Shown here piece by piece: positions 26,268 through 36,030 of a stretch of 64,000 nucleotides of DNA (position 1 is its first letter; each line of letters opens with the position of its first letter). A program made the translations under genes and the position numbers. The notes under the pieces were generated by a model, which was not told the origin of the DNA, made no database searches, and was given only the letters and a program-made list of their open reading frames with translations. Source of the DNA: Vibrio chagasii (lineage in GTDB: Bacteria; Pseudomonadota; Gammaproteobacteria; Enterobacterales; Vibrionaceae); contig CP090851.1 in the NCBI GenBank assembly GCA_041879415.1, positions 1,302,001-1,366,000 of the forward strand, read 5' to 3'.

Positions 26268-26996
26268 TTAGTGAGTCAAATACTCTGCAAACTCTGGAGT
26301 CTGCGGATTGATAAATGCGTCGCTGGTGCCGTGTTCCACGATGTAACCCTTCTCAAGGTAAAGAACGTGGCTCGCAATCTTCTTGGCGAAGTCAACTTCA
26401 TGAGTCACTACCACCTGAGTAATTCCAGTGCCGCTTAGCTCTTTGATGATGCTAACAACTTGGTTAGTGATCTCTGGGTCTAGAGCCGCTGTTGGTTCGT
26501 CAAACAGCAATACATCTGGCTTCATCATAAGAGCACGAGCAATAGCGACACGTTGTTGCTGACCACCTGATAGCTGTAACGGCCAAGCGTCTGCTTTATC
26601 TGCAAGCTGTAAAGTTTTCAAAACCGTTTGCGCTTGTTTGATCGCTTCTTTCTTATCTAGGCCTGCAACCTTAGTTGGTGCTTCAATCAAGTTTTCCATT
26701 ACCGTCATGTGTGGCCACAAGTTGTATTGTTGGAAAACCATGCCGACTTTACGACGTAGCTTAAGCCCCTGCTTCTCTTGGATCTGGCTTGAGAAATCAA
26801 ATTGCTCGTTAGCAATGTTCAGTTCGCCATCGTCTGCGATTTCTAGCAGGTTCAAAACACGCAGTAGTGAACTCTTACCAGCACCGCTTGGGCCAAGCAG
26901 TACCAAGGTTTCGCCACTCTCACAGTTAAAACTGATGTCGTGAAGAACTTGGATATCGCCGTATGATTTGTTGATGCTCTTTACTTGAATACTCAT
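26268..26996 (-). CDS. artP: Arginine-type ABC transporter ATPase ArtP
   Basis: ATP-binding subunit of 242 residues. Walker A is GPSGAGKSS (about 34-42), the Q-loop [12 protein letters not shown] (about 87-98), the signature LSGGQQQR (about 142-149), Walker [12 protein letters not shown] (about 162-172) and the switch His lies in VVTHE. It is the promoter-proximal gene of artPIQM. Candidate ArgR sites are upstream (27052-27099). Confidence 0.92.
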   Translation of the reverse strand: MSIQVKSINKSYGDIQVLHDISFNCESGETLVLLGPSGAGKSSLLRVLNLLEIADDGELNIANEQFDFSSQIQEKQGLKLRRKVGMVFQQYNLWPHMTVMENLIEAPTKVAGLDKKEAIKQAQTVLKTLQLADKADAWPLQLSGGQQQRVAIARALMMKPDVLLFDEPTAALDPEITNQVVSIIKELSGTGITQVVVTHEVDFAKKIASHVLYLEKGYIVEHGTSDAFINPQTPEFAEYLTH

Positions 26997-27513
26997 GCCA
27001 AATTACTGCATTAATTGTCATTTGTTGGCTATTCTATTTAAACTGAACTTTTATGCAAGAAAAATGTATAAAAAATTAATTTGTTGAATTTTTGTAACAA
27101 ATACCGTACAAAAAACAGCCTCATTAACTGCTCTTACCTCTTTATCACCCAAGTTATTGAAAACTCGAATATGACACCAAAAAGCAAACGTTTTTATAAA
27201 TCCAAACTCACTTGTTCAGCAAAGGTGGTAAATTCTTAATGGCAGTTATATACCTGCATAAAGTTCATGGATAACCACTCAACTTCTGCCCTAACACCAG
27301 TGAACAAGAGTGCTTAATATTCCTTTTATTTAGCTTTCTATGCGCACATCGAATACACAGCAATTATTGAAAATTGAGTTTCCTAGGAAGCGTGATGCTC
27401 CAATAAATGCTTTAATGGCATCTATTCTCAATAACTAGCACTTGCCAGCGAACAAGACGTATTACAAGTAACCAGTCATCTATTCTTAAAGCGACAAACA
27501 CTAAGGCAATCAT
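26997..27513. other. Divergent regulatory gap between artP and ABC exporter
   Basis: About 517 bases with no supported gene. The artP-proximal part (27050-27110) is very A/T-rich and holds the ArgR-like sites. The rest (27120-27500) shows no long ORF on either strand, no strong terminator and no repeat that I could find. It must contain the start signals for both genes. Confidence 0.6.
27052..27099 (-). promoter_or_regulatory. Candidate ArgR boxes upstream of artP
   Basis: TATGCAAGAAAAATGTATA (27052-27070) and TGTTGAATTTTTGTAACA (27082-27099) are A/T-rich imperfect palindromes of 18-19 bases like ARG boxes (consensus TGAAT-W4-ATTCA). They sit 56-103 bases before the artP start. E. coli art genes are ArgR-repressed. 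Matches are partial and the spacing is not the classical one. Confidence 0.35.
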
Positions 27514-29352
27514 ATGCAAAACGATGTCTCTTCTACGCTTGAGGCAACTCAGCGACAGACTCAACAGAACCCAGAATCAAAACCAGAGAAGAAAAGCCTC
27601 AGCATTTTGCTTGAGCTGATTAAATTTATTCAGCCGTATAAAGGTCGTGTGATCGCAGCGTTGATTGCTTTGATCTTCACAGCGAGCTTAACCCTTTCAG
27701 TGGGACACGGTATTCGCCTTCTCATTGACCAGGGTTTTAGCCAACAATCATTATCCGACTTAGGTAGCGCTATCCAATTCATCATGGTCGTGGTGGTATT
27801 GATCTCTATTGGTACCTTCTTCCGCTTCTACTTAGTCTCTTCAGTTGGTGAACGTGTAAGTGCGGATATCCGCCTATCCGTCTTCAATCACGTTGTGACA
27901 CTTCATCCGAGTTATTTTGAAACCAATGGCAGTGGCGACATCATGTCGCGCATCACCACAGACACAACGCTACTTCAAAGTATCATTGGTTCATCTTTCT
28001 CGATGGCGATGCGCAGCGCGCTGATGTGCCTTGGTGCAATCATCATGTTGTTTGCGACCAACATTAAACTCACACTGATCGTGTTGGCATCGGTGCCGTT
28101 TATCTTGATTCCAATTTTGGTTTACGGACGTCGGGTAAGAGCACTATCACGTAAAAGCCAAGATTCGATGTCAGACGTCGGCTCATATGCAGGTGAAGCG
28201 ATTGAGCACATCAAAACCGTTCAGAGCTACAGCCGAGAAGCCCAAGAGAAAACATCGTTCGCGCTTGAAGTAGAAAAGGCGTATGAAATTGGTCGTCAAC
28301 GCGTAAAACAGCGCGCTATTTTGATCTCTGGCGTGATTGTTATCGTGTTCAGTGCGATTGCAGGCATGCTTTGGGTGGGTGGTACTGATGTCATCAACGG
28401 CACCATGTCCGCGGGTGATCTGGCTGCGTTTGTCTTTTATGCGATTATGGTCGCTTCATCTCTGGGTACTATTTCTGAAGTGATGGGCGAACTGCAGCGC
28501 GCAGCCGGTGCTACAGAGCGTTTAATCGAAATTCTACAAGTGGAAAGCCACATCGTTGCCCCTGTCGAGAATCCAACATCACTCGATAACCTAACACCAG
28601 AAGTCGCTTTTGATGATGTGACCTTCTGTTACCCGTCTAGATCGGGTCAACCAGCAACAAGTAACCTGTCGTTAACCGCCCACGAAGGTAAGGTGCTAGC
28701 GTTAGTAGGCCCATCTGGTGCAGGTAAAACCACCCTATTTGAATTGCTGCAACGTTTCTACGACCCTCAAATTGGCAAAGTGACGCTAGGTGGCGTGGAA
28801 CTGAATCAGTTTGACCCGAACGAACTAAGAAAGCAGATGGCGCTTGTTCCTCAACAACCCGCTCTGTTCAGCAACGATGTGTTCCATAACATTCGCTACG
28901 GCAACCCAGAAGCGACCGATGAACAAGTGATTGAAGCGGCGAAAAAAGCACACGCACATGAGTTCATTCAGAACCTACCAGATGGATATCATAGTTTCCT
29001 TGGAGAACGAGGCGTAAGACTGTCTGGTGGTCAACGTCAGCGTATTGCCATCGCGCGTGCCATCTTGAAAGATCCAAACATTTTACTATTGGATGAAGCA
29101 ACAAGCGCTCTAGACAGCGAAAGTGAGCATCATGTTCAGCAAGCATTGGAAGAATTAATGCGTGGCAGAACGACGATCATCATCGCCCACCGTTTATCGA
29201 CAATCAAACACGCAGACCAAATTGCAGTACTCGATCAAGGACAGCTTGTAGACATCGGCAACCACCAGTCGCTCATCAATAGCTGTGAACTATACCAACG
29301 CTTGGTTGAACTGCAATTCAAACACCTGAGTGACGAACCCGTTAATAGCTAA
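27514..29352 (+). CDS. MsbA-related ABC exporter (fused permease and ATPase)
   Basis: Half-size ABC exporter of 612 residues. The membrane domain (about 40-340) has six helices. The ATPase domain has Walker A GPSGAGKTT (about 404-412), Q-loop PQQPALF, signature LSGGQRQR (about 506-513), Walker B ILLLDEATSALD (about 525-536) and switch His in IIAHRLST. It works as a homodimer in the inner membrane. The family (MsbA-related, TIGR02204 type) covers lipid or drug exporters; the true MsbA of vibrios is normally encoded next to lpxK, which is not the case here. Confidence 0.88.
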   Translation: MQNDVSSTLEATQRQTQQNPESKPEKKSLSILLELIKFIQPYKGRVIAALIALIFTASLTLSVGHGIRLLIDQGFSQQSLSDLGSAIQFIMVVVVLISIGTFFRFYLVSSVGERVSADIRLSVFNHVVTLHPSYFETNGSGDIMSRITTDTTLLQSIIGSSFSMAMRSALMCLGAIIMLFATNIKLTLIVLASVPFILIPILVYGRRVRALSRKSQDSMSDVGSYAGEAIEHIKTVQSYSREAQEKTSFALEVEKAYEIGRQRVKQRAILISGVIVIVFSAIAGMLWVGGTDVINGTMSAGDLAAFVFYAIMVASSLGTISEVMGELQRAAGATERLIEILQVESHIVAPVENPTSLDNLTPEVAFDDVTFCYPSRSGQPATSNLSLTAHEGKVLALVGPSGAGKTTLFELLQRFYDPQIGKVTLGGVELNQFDPNELRKQMALVPQQPALFSNDVFHNIRYGNPEATDEQVIEAAKKAHAHEFIQNLPDGYHSFLGERGVRLSGGQRQRIAIARAILKDPNILLLDEATSALDSESEHHVQQALEELMRGRTTIIIAHRLSTIKHADQIAVLDQGQLVDIGNHQSLINSCELYQRLVELQFKHLSDEPVNS

Positions 29353-29369
29353 CAGCCAAGTCTCTGACA

Positions 29370-29407
29370 ACGTGTGATTTCTAGCTTCAAAAACTTAAAT
29401 CACACGT
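29370..29407 (+). terminator. Stem-loop after the ABC exporter
   Basis: ACGTGTGATTT and AAATCACACGT form a perfect eleven-base stem around a 16-base loop. It lies 17 bases past the stop. The T-run is weak (GTTGCAGTTTTG), so terminator is the likely but not certain role. Confidence 0.55.
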
Positions 29408-29498
29408 GTTGCAGTTTTGTTAAATTAGCGGTAGGGTTTTTATTCCAATAACAACTTATCCCGATGAAGGATAAGCAGATAACAATAAGAGAGTTCGC

Positions 29499-29963
29499 AT
29501 GGAAGCATTATTATCTGACTACCCGGTAGTAACAGAAATCCCAGTCGCTTGGGGAGAAATGGACGCACTCAATCACGTCAATAACGCTGTGTATTTTCGC
29601 TACTTTGAAACCGCTCGCTTAGATTTCTTTAAGCACGTCGAACTGATGGAAGAGATGGCAATCACCAAGGTTGGCCCTGTTCTTGGCGACACTTATTGTA
29701 AATATTTCCGACCTGTCACCTACCCTGATACTTTGATGGTGGGTTCACGAGTCACCGACATTCAAGACGACCGCTTTACCATGGAATACGCGATCGTCAG
29801 TAAAGCGCAACAAAAGCTGACTACTGTTGGTACAGCGACCATCGTGATGTTCGACTTTGCATCGAACCAAAAAGCGCTGCTGTCACTGCGCCTGACCAGT
29901 GAAATTGAACGCATGAACACGCTTAAAAGCCCATGCTTCAAACAAGAAGCAGTAACGGAATAA
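29499..29963 (+). CDS. Acyl-CoA thioesterase, YbgC/4HBT hot-dog family
   Basis: Hot-dog fold thioesterase of 154 residues. The family site GEMDALNHVNNAVYFRYFE (about 19-37) includes the catalytic Asp and the central helix, followed by GDTYCKYFRPVTYPDTL. It should hydrolyse acyl-CoA thioesters in the cytoplasm; chain-length preference is not visible. It stands alone, with a bidirectional terminator 43 bases downstream. Confidence 0.85.
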   Translation: MEALLSDYPVVTEIPVAWGEMDALNHVNNAVYFRYFETARLDFFKHVELMEEMAITKVGPVLGDTYCKYFRPVTYPDTLMVGSRVTDIQDDRFTMEYAIVSKAQQKLTTVGTATIVMFDFASNQKALLSLRLTSEIERMNTLKSPCFKQEAVTE

Positions 29964-30005
29964 ACGGTTCGTTAATTCAGATCGAGTCAGAAAATCTCAC
30001 GCATT

Positions 30006-30035
30006 AAAAAAGCCACTCAATTGAGTGGCTTTTTG
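30006..30035. terminator. Bidirectional terminator
   Basis: Palindrome AAAAGCCACTCAATTGAGTGGCTTTT with A- and T-runs, between the convergent thioesterase and U32 protein genes. Confidence 0.9.
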
Positions 30036-30086
30036 TTTCTTTGTTGCCAGCGCTTACAAGCAGTTAAGCCTTATAAACCTTGAACG

Positions 30087-32342
30087 CTATAAACCTTGGA
30101 CGTACTGAGCGTTAGTACGAATCTCGACAAGTTGCTCTAGGTGTTGCTGTGAGCCTTCAACGCCGTTGATTAAACCTTCGAAGTGCTTGATCAGCTCTAC
30201 CTTGTCTTGAACTTCTTTTGAACCCGCGCCGATGTTGGTTAGGTCAATGAAGAATTCGTCAAACAGGCCAGAGAAATCCGTTACAGCGTCATGGTTTAAG
30301 AACTGCTCGTGGTTATAAATGCTTGGGTAGCCACCTTTCTGTTTATCAACCGCGAACGAGATACCTTTCACGTTAGTAATCGTAGTTGCTTTCTCACACT
30401 TCAACATACAACCCGCTTCGATGCTTGGCTTGTTACAGCCTACTGTTCTTTGGAAGAAACATTGGCGGCTAGTCATCATCAAGATTGGGTGGTAAATACT
30501 GTAGAACAGTTTGAAGTTCTCTGGTCGGCGAATATGACGAATCTGACCTTTGTTGATCTCGTTCGAAATGAACGCACCCGCACAGTTTAGCTCTTCTTTG
30601 AGCGTCACTAATGCGTGAGAGTTTGTCGTGTTCATGAACGGACCAGCAACCCACTCGATACCCATCTCGTAAGCCTTGTACGCGATACCCGTGTTGTTAG
30701 TCACGATGCGAGCTGGCTTAACGACTTCAAGAATACGAACGGCTTCGTCGTAGTCCTTGCCAATCAATACTGCTGGGAACCACGGAATCAAACGTGGGTT
30801 TGCCGCTAAGATATCGATGTACTTGTTACAACGCTTCTTGAAGCTTTCTGGGAGCTTGAAGTAAACGTCCGCATCCGTCACATCACATAGGTGCAAGTCT
30901 GCAACGTCAGCGATAAGCATCGACATAGTCGGCTTCTCGTTCACTTTAGGATGCTGTGGCAGTGCTGGTACTTCAACGTGCTTAATCACTTCAACAGAGC
31001 CGTTTAGAATGAAGTCAATTTCGTCCTTAATGTCAGAAATTTCTTTCAACGGAATCACAAGTCCAGAGTCCACTTCGCTAAAATCTTGGCTTTCTAGTGT
31101 GTGAACCGCACTCTTCACGTTCTTGAATCGCTTCTCAAGTAGCTCTTGAGTAATCGCTTTCTCTTCTGTTGCAGTAAGCAGCGACTTAGATTGCAGGGTG
31201 AAGTTCTCTTTCTCTGTCTTCACTGTCACCGTAAATGGCTGACCTGCTTTTGCGCTGAAAGACATAGCAACTGGCGTCTTGCGGATATCAAGGAACTTAA
31301 TCTTGTCACGCATTTCGTCACCAAGTACGTCTTTCGCTTCATGCAGCTGTACCGTCGCTTCTTGAATCTGAACCACTGAGATTTCGTTGTTCTTCTCTTT
31401 TGCCTGCTCAACCGCATAGTTAATGCTGTTGTCACGAGGGTTATCGATGAACATGTCTTTCGTTAGGTTGCCCTTAAGGAAAGAGTTCGTGAATTCACGG
31501 TTGAATACTTTGTGTAGGTTAGAATCGTCTTCAAGCAACAAACCTTCTTGTACAAAGCTATCGATCTGCTTACGCCACGTATCTACCACGGTGTAAACGT
31601 AGTGTGCGCCTTTAATGCGGCCTTCGACTTTAAGCGAGTCTACCTTTGCGTCTACCAGTTCAGGCAAATCGTAATAGGCAGAGTTGTCTTTTAGGTTTAG
31701 TGGGAAACGGTTACCCGCATTGGTGATTTCATATTCATCACGACATGCTTGGCTACAACGGCCGCGGTTACCTGAGTTACCGACACTTACTGAGCTTGAG
31801 TAACATTGACCCGAAAACGCGATACACAATGCGCCATGTACGAATACTTCGGTCAGTACATCATGGTCGTGTGCGACTTCAGTCAGCATTTTAATTTCAG
31901 GCAGGTTCAACTCACGAGACAAGTTAACGCGCGATGCACCAATCTTAGACAGAAACTTAATCTGGCCTTCATTGTGTGTGGTTAGCTGAGTTGAAGCGTG
32001 AACATCTAACGATGGAAAGTGCTTCTTCACTAGGTTAAACAAGCCCAAATCTTGGACAATGATGCCGTCTACCTTAGTATTCACTAACTGGTTTAATAGC
32101 TTAGTGATGCTCTTCGTTTCGTGCTCCAGCAGCACAACGTTAAGCGTTAGAAAGATCTCACAACCGTATTCATGAGCAAGGCGGATTACCCCGTTCAACT
32201 CATCTAACGATAGGTTAGAAGCTCTGTTACGAGCGTTGAAGGTGTCTAAACCGCAATAAACTGCATTGGCTCCGGCTACGATGGCTGCTTTGATCGCTTC
32301 TACATCGCCACCAGGGGCTAATAACTCAATTTTTCTGCTCAT
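30087..32342 (-). CDS. rlhA: U32 family protein, RlhA-type 23S rRNA hydroxylation factor
   Basis: U32 peptidase-family protein of 751 residues. The U32 signature lies at about 166-185: FVHGALCIAFSGQCYSSS, then NRGRCSQACR. E. coli RlhA (YdcP) of this family is needed for hydroxylation of 23S rRNA C2501; related TrhP acts on tRNA. The C-terminal third repeats a TIM-barrel-like region and has a four-Cys cluster (RQCFFQRTVGC then GCMLKC) that could hold an iron-sulfur centre. As I recall E. coli RlhA is about 100 residues shorter. No neighbour shares the pathway. Confidence 0.82.
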   Translation of the reverse strand: MSRKIELLAPGGDVEAIKAAIVAGANAVYCGLDTFNARNRASNLSLDELNGVIRLAHEYGCEIFLTLNVVLLEHETKSITKLLNQLVNTKVDGIIVQDLGLFNLVKKHFPSLDVHASTQLTTHNEGQIKFLSKIGASRVNLSRELNLPEIKMLTEVAHDHDVLTEVFVHGALCIAFSGQCYSSSVSVGNSGNRGRCSQACRDEYEITNAGNRFPLNLKDNSAYYDLPELVDAKVDSLKVEGRIKGAHYVYTVVDTWRKQIDSFVQEGLLLEDDSNLHKVFNREFTNSFLKGNLTKDMFIDNPRDNSINYAVEQAKEKNNEISVVQIQEATVQLHEAKDVLGDEMRDKIKFLDIRKTPVAMSFSAKAGQPFTVTVKTEKENFTLQSKSLLTATEEKAITQELLEKRFKNVKSAVHTLESQDFSEVDSGLVIPLKEISDIKDEIDFILNGSVEVIKHVEVPALPQHPKVNEKPTMSMLIADVADLHLCDVTDADVYFKLPESFKKRCNKYIDILAANPRLIPWFPAVLIGKDYDEAVRILEVVKPARIVTNNTGIAYKAYEMGIEWVAGPFMNTTNSHALVTLKEELNCAGAFISNEINKGQIRHIRRPENFKLFYSIYHPILMMTSRQCFFQRTVGCNKPSIEAGCMLKCEKATTITNVKGISFAVDKQKGGYPSIYNHEQFLNHDAVTDFSGLFDEFFIDLTNIGAGSKEVQDKVELIKHFEGLINGVEGSQQHLEQLVEIRTNAQYVQGL

Positions 32343-32434
32343 TTTTGAAGTCGCTCACTTACTTATAATTTTTAAGCCGCGTATTCTACCCACATCACGA
32401 TCTGTTTACCACCGTACAACACTTTTCAAACTCA

Positions 32435-33106
32435 ATGACCTCAACAATGCCTAATCCTTCAGCTTTACCTATCTTGTACTCTCTCCGTCGCTGTCCTTAT
32501 GCAATGCGTGGAAGAATGGGCATCGCCTTATCGAAACAACAAGTACTGCTGAGAGAAATCGTCACCAAAGACAAGCCTAGTGAACTATTGGCCAGTTCGC
32601 CAAAAGGTACAGTTCCAGTTCTAGTGTTATCCGATGGAAAGGTTATTGAGCAGAGCTTAGATGTGATGATGTGGGCGCTTCAACAGAACGATCCTCAGGA
32701 TCTTCTACGTTCGAGTAACCCTCCGCTCAGTGAGCAAATCCACCAGCTTATTCAACGTAATGACAATGAGTTTATTGGTCACTTAGAGAAGTATCGCGCT
32801 TCTGTTCGCTATCGCAATGACGACATCGAGCAACGTAGGAACTTGTGCGAAGCCTTTATCAGCGAGCTTGAGGCTAAGCTCGCCCACCACGACTATTTGT
32901 TTGGAGATTCCCCTAGCCTAGCCGACTTTGCCGTGATGCCATTCGTAAGCCAGTTTGTAAGAGTAGAAAAGAAATGGTTTGTGCAGTCTGAATACCAGAA
33001 CGTTGGGCTTTGGTTACGGTCACACCTCGAAAGTAAACTCTATACCCAAGTAATGAAACAGTACCCATTATGGAATGACACCAAGCAGGATTGTCTTTTT
33101 GGATAA
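32435..33106 (+). CDS. Glutathione S-transferase family protein
   Basis: Protein of 223 residues with a thioredoxin-like N-terminal domain (about 12-85) containing RRCPYAMRGRM, where the CPYA motif offers an active-site Cys, GTVPVLVLSDG with the cis-Pro and VIEQSLDVMMWA. The all-helical C-terminal domain ends with the GDSPSLADFAVMPFV motif. It resembles Grx2/omega-like GSTs. Start could be the first Met or MPNP four codons later. It is divergent from rlhA by 92 bases. Confidence 0.85.
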   Translation: MTSTMPNPSALPILYSLRRCPYAMRGRMGIALSKQQVLLREIVTKDKPSELLASSPKGTVPVLVLSDGKVIEQSLDVMMWALQQNDPQDLLRSSNPPLSEQIHQLIQRNDNEFIGHLEKYRASVRYRNDDIEQRRNLCEAFISELEAKLAHHDYLFGDSPSLADFAVMPFVSQFVRVEKKWFVQSEYQNVGLWLRSHLESKLYTQVMKQYPLWNDTKQDCLFG

Positions 33107-33250
33107 GACCAAACCGCATCAAAGCCACCATTATCTAAAAGATTGTGCCGAATTTCATGACACTGTGTCGCGCGCGGTGCCATTGATGGCATATTAGATC
33201 TCACTCAAAATAGCCTTTCAATTCGATACAAGGTTAGTTTGAAAGGCGCT

Positions 33251-34636
33251 ATGGCGAAAACGAAAAGAAACACCCTAGACATTCCGATACATTGGCTAAC
33301 GGGATTAGCAAAAGTGTCGTTGTTGGTCGCGTGTTCACTAAACCTCTCAGGTTGCAGCGCTAAGAACAAAGCCACTAACACCGCCCCATCAAATGCTTCA
33401 GCACTCAACTCAGCAAATCAACCCTATACCGCTGAGAACTTTTACAAGCAAGACAACAAAGTCACAGTGATCCTCGCTTTTTCTGGCGGTGGAACGCGTG
33501 CTGCAGCCCTTTCCTATGGTGTCTTGCAGGCACTGCGTGATACCGACATGGAGATAGATGGACAACACATCAATCTGCTTGAAGAAGTCGACATGATCAG
33601 CTCAGTATCGGGTGGGAGTTTTACGGCTGCGTATTACGGCCTTTATGGCGACAAGATATTTGATGACTACGAAGACGCGTTTCTTTATCACAAAGTGTCT
33701 GAGGATCTTATCTCTATTCTATTATCACCGAGCTACTGGTTCTCCTACGCGACAAGAACAGACAAGGCGACCGATTATTACGACGCGAACATTTTTGGTG
33801 ACAGCACATTTGCTGATATGCAAAGAGAAGGTTCGCCTTACATAGTGATCAACGCTACGGACATCTCAACAGGTTCACGCTTTTCTTTCACACAAGAGTA
33901 CTTCGATTTGATCTGTTCTGATTTAAATCGTTATTCCGTGTCCAGCTCCGTGGCCGCCTCTTCTGCTGTGCCTTTCGTTTTTACGCCTGTCGTGCTTGAA
34001 AACAGAAGTGACTGTGACAAAAGTCGGCACATCAAGCCTTCTTTTGATGCCACTACTTATCGGAACAAGAATCTCATTCAATCATTAGACTCTTACAGTG
34101 ACAAAGACGCAGTGGGATATCTTCATTTAGTTGATGGTGGGATTACAGACAACTTGGGGCTGCTGTCGCTTTATGAGATGTCGGAATACTTACGTTATAA
34201 CGATGAAAGAAAATTGAAAACGCTACACAAAGATCAACCTGTCCGCCCTATTGTCATCATCTCGGTTGATGCGGCTACTAAACCAGAATCCGGCATTGGT
34301 AGTTCAATTGAGTTACCAACCGTTAAGCAGACGGTCGATGTTATTACAGATATTCAATTGCACCGATACAACGACACCACCAAAGACTTGATCGTGGATG
34401 AGTTGGACTCATGGTCTGAGTTCGCATCTTACGAAGGGCATCAAGTCGTTCCGTATTTTATTGAAGTCAGCTTGAGCAAGGTGAGCGACAACAAAAAACG
34501 TTATCAACTGAATCAGGTCCCGACCGACTTTACTATAGACAAAGACAAGGTTGACCTGTTGATCGAAGAAGGTAACCAACAGCTTACGACCGACCCTACA
34601 TTTCAAGCCTTCTTATCGTTTGAAAACAACAAATAA
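33251..34636 (+). CDS. Patatin-like phospholipase lipoprotein
   Basis: Secreted acyl hydrolase of about 461 residues. An N-terminal signal ends in lipobox NLSGC (Cys about 35), so it is membrane-anchored. The patatin domain has the oxyanion loop FSGGGTRAAA (about 84-93), nucleophile Ser in SSVSGGSFTAAYYG (elbow has Ser rather than the first Gly of GxSxG) and the catalytic Asp in VDGGITDNLG. I start at ATG 33251, with GAAAGG just upstream; a TTG four codons earlier is less likely. It could act on host or own phospholipids. Confidence 0.87.
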   Translation: MAKTKRNTLDIPIHWLTGLAKVSLLVACSLNLSGCSAKNKATNTAPSNASALNSANQPYTAENFYKQDNKVTVILAFSGGGTRAAALSYGVLQALRDTDMEIDGQHINLLEEVDMISSVSGGSFTAAYYGLYGDKIFDDYEDAFLYHKVSEDLISILLSPSYWFSYATRTDKATDYYDANIFGDSTFADMQREGSPYIVINATDISTGSRFSFTQEYFDLICSDLNRYSVSSSVAASSAVPFVFTPVVLENRSDCDKSRHIKPSFDATTYRNKNLIQSLDSYSDKDAVGYLHLVDGGITDNLGLLSLYEMSEYLRYNDERKLKTLHKDQPVRPIVIISVDAATKPESGIGSSIELPTVKQTVDVITDIQLHRYNDTTKDLIVDELDSWSEFASYEGHQVVPYFIEVSLSKVSDNKKRYQLNQVPTDFTIDKDKVDLLIEEGNQQLTTDPTFQAFLSFENNK

Positions 34637-34711
34637 TGTTAATCTGGTTGCTTATAAATCAAGCAATTATCAGTTACATCACGTCAGAATTTTATTTATA
34701 CAAGGCGCACT

Positions 34712-35935
34712 ATGGAATTTGAAAACAACATCCTACACCTTGGGTCGTTTTTCGCTGTGACCATGGGTATCGTGGTTTTATTTGTCGGAAGAAGGCTTAA
34801 TCAAGTCATCGGCTTTTTAAAAGAGTTCAGTATCCCCGAACCCGTTTCTGGTGGCATTTTAGCGTCTATTCTATTTGGCGTACTTTACGCAACGACATCC
34901 ATTGAAGTGCAGTTCGACCTGTTCGCCCGCGATGTATTGCTAGTGTACTTCTTTACTACCATAGGTATCAACTCAAGCTTACGTGATTTGTTCAAAGGCG
35001 GTAAACCTTTAGTGATTCTGTTGGTCATCACTATCTTCTTTATGATCATGCAAAACATTGTCGGAATTTCGGTAGCGTCGATGTTTGGGCTTGAGCCTGT
35101 TTTTGGCCTATTAAGCGGAAGTATCTCTTTGATTGGCGGGCACGGGACTGCTATCGCTTGGGCACCTAAAGTGGGAGAACAGTTTGGGTTAGAGAGCGCA
35201 ATGGAAATCGGCATCGCTAGTGCAACCTTTGGACTTATCTTGGCGAGTTTAATGGGTGGTCCTATAGCTAAGTTCCTAATTAAACGACACAACCTAAAGT
35301 CTTCGGATTCAGGCTCAGCAATAAAAAGTGAGGTCAAAGAGAGTAAGACACAGCAATTGACCTCTTTCCAATTCTTAGATGCCGTTTTAGCTATCCACAT
35401 TTGCGTGATATTTGGCGCATTACTTAACGAGTTAATAAGCCAAACAGGGTTACAGCTTCCACTGTTCGTCTCTTGTCTGTTCGCAGGTATTGTTATTACT
35501 AATGTCATCCCTGACGCTTACCCAAGAATATCGGGCTCCAAGTGGCCAACTCGCTCACCTGCCATCACCTTGATTGCCGATATTTCACTAGGCACATTCT
35601 TAGCGATGTCGTTAATGAGCATGCAGCTTTGGACCCTCATTGATTTAGCAGGCCCAATCTTCGCTATATTGGCGATGCAGCTTCTACTCGCCGTGATCAT
35701 CAACATCTTTGTGGTGTTTCCAGCGATGGGTAAAACTTATGATGCTGCTGTAGTATGTGCGGGGTTTGGCGGGATATCGCTGGGTTCAACACCTACAGCC
35801 ATGGCCAACATGTCGGCCGTTAGCCAAAAATATGGACACTCTGTACAGGCCTTTATCATCGTGCCTTTAGTGTGCGCCTTCTTTATCGATTTGGCTAACG
35901 CGCTCATCATCCCTTACTTCATGAGAATGATGTAA
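34712..35935 (+). CDS. gltS: Sodium/glutamate symporter GltS
   Basis: Inner-membrane sodium-glutamate symporter of 407 residues with about ten helices in two inverted halves. The two re-entrant loop motifs are LIGGHGTAIAWAP (about 140-152) and GFGGISLGSTPTAMANM (about 350-366). Cytoplasmic middle section (about 190-220) is Ser/Lys-rich. It stands alone with a bidirectional terminator 26 bases after the stop. Confidence 0.93.
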   Translation: MEFENNILHLGSFFAVTMGIVVLFVGRRLNQVIGFLKEFSIPEPVSGGILASILFGVLYATTSIEVQFDLFARDVLLVYFFTTIGINSSLRDLFKGGKPLVILLVITIFFMIMQNIVGISVASMFGLEPVFGLLSGSISLIGGHGTAIAWAPKVGEQFGLESAMEIGIASATFGLILASLMGGPIAKFLIKRHNLKSSDSGSAIKSEVKESKTQQLTSFQFLDAVLAIHICVIFGALLNELISQTGLQLPLFVSCLFAGIVITNVIPDAYPRISGSKWPTRSPAITLIADISLGTFLAMSLMSMQLWTLIDLAGPIFAILAMQLLLAVIINIFVVFPAMGKTYDAAVVCAGFGGISLGSTPTAMANMSAVSQKYGHSVQAFIIVPLVCAFFIDLANALIIPYFMRMM

Positions 35936-35961
35936 CAAGCGAACTTTAAATTGCTTAAACA

Positions 35962-35993
35962 AAAGAGCCGCTCATACCGAGCGGCTCTTTTAT
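35962..35993. terminator. Bidirectional terminator
   Basis: Stem AAAGAGCCGCTC / GAGCGGCTCTTT with a five-base loop and flanking A- and T-runs, between convergent gltS and the GyrI-like gene. Confidence 0.9.
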
Positions 35994-36030
35994 TTCATAA
36001 ACTCTTACACGATATATCGGCGCTTAAAGG

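Noticed and set aside
34885..35508. Minus-strand 207-codon open frame inside gltS
   Set aside because: It lies wholly within a clear GltS gene on the other strand; its sequence is the antisense of membrane helices.
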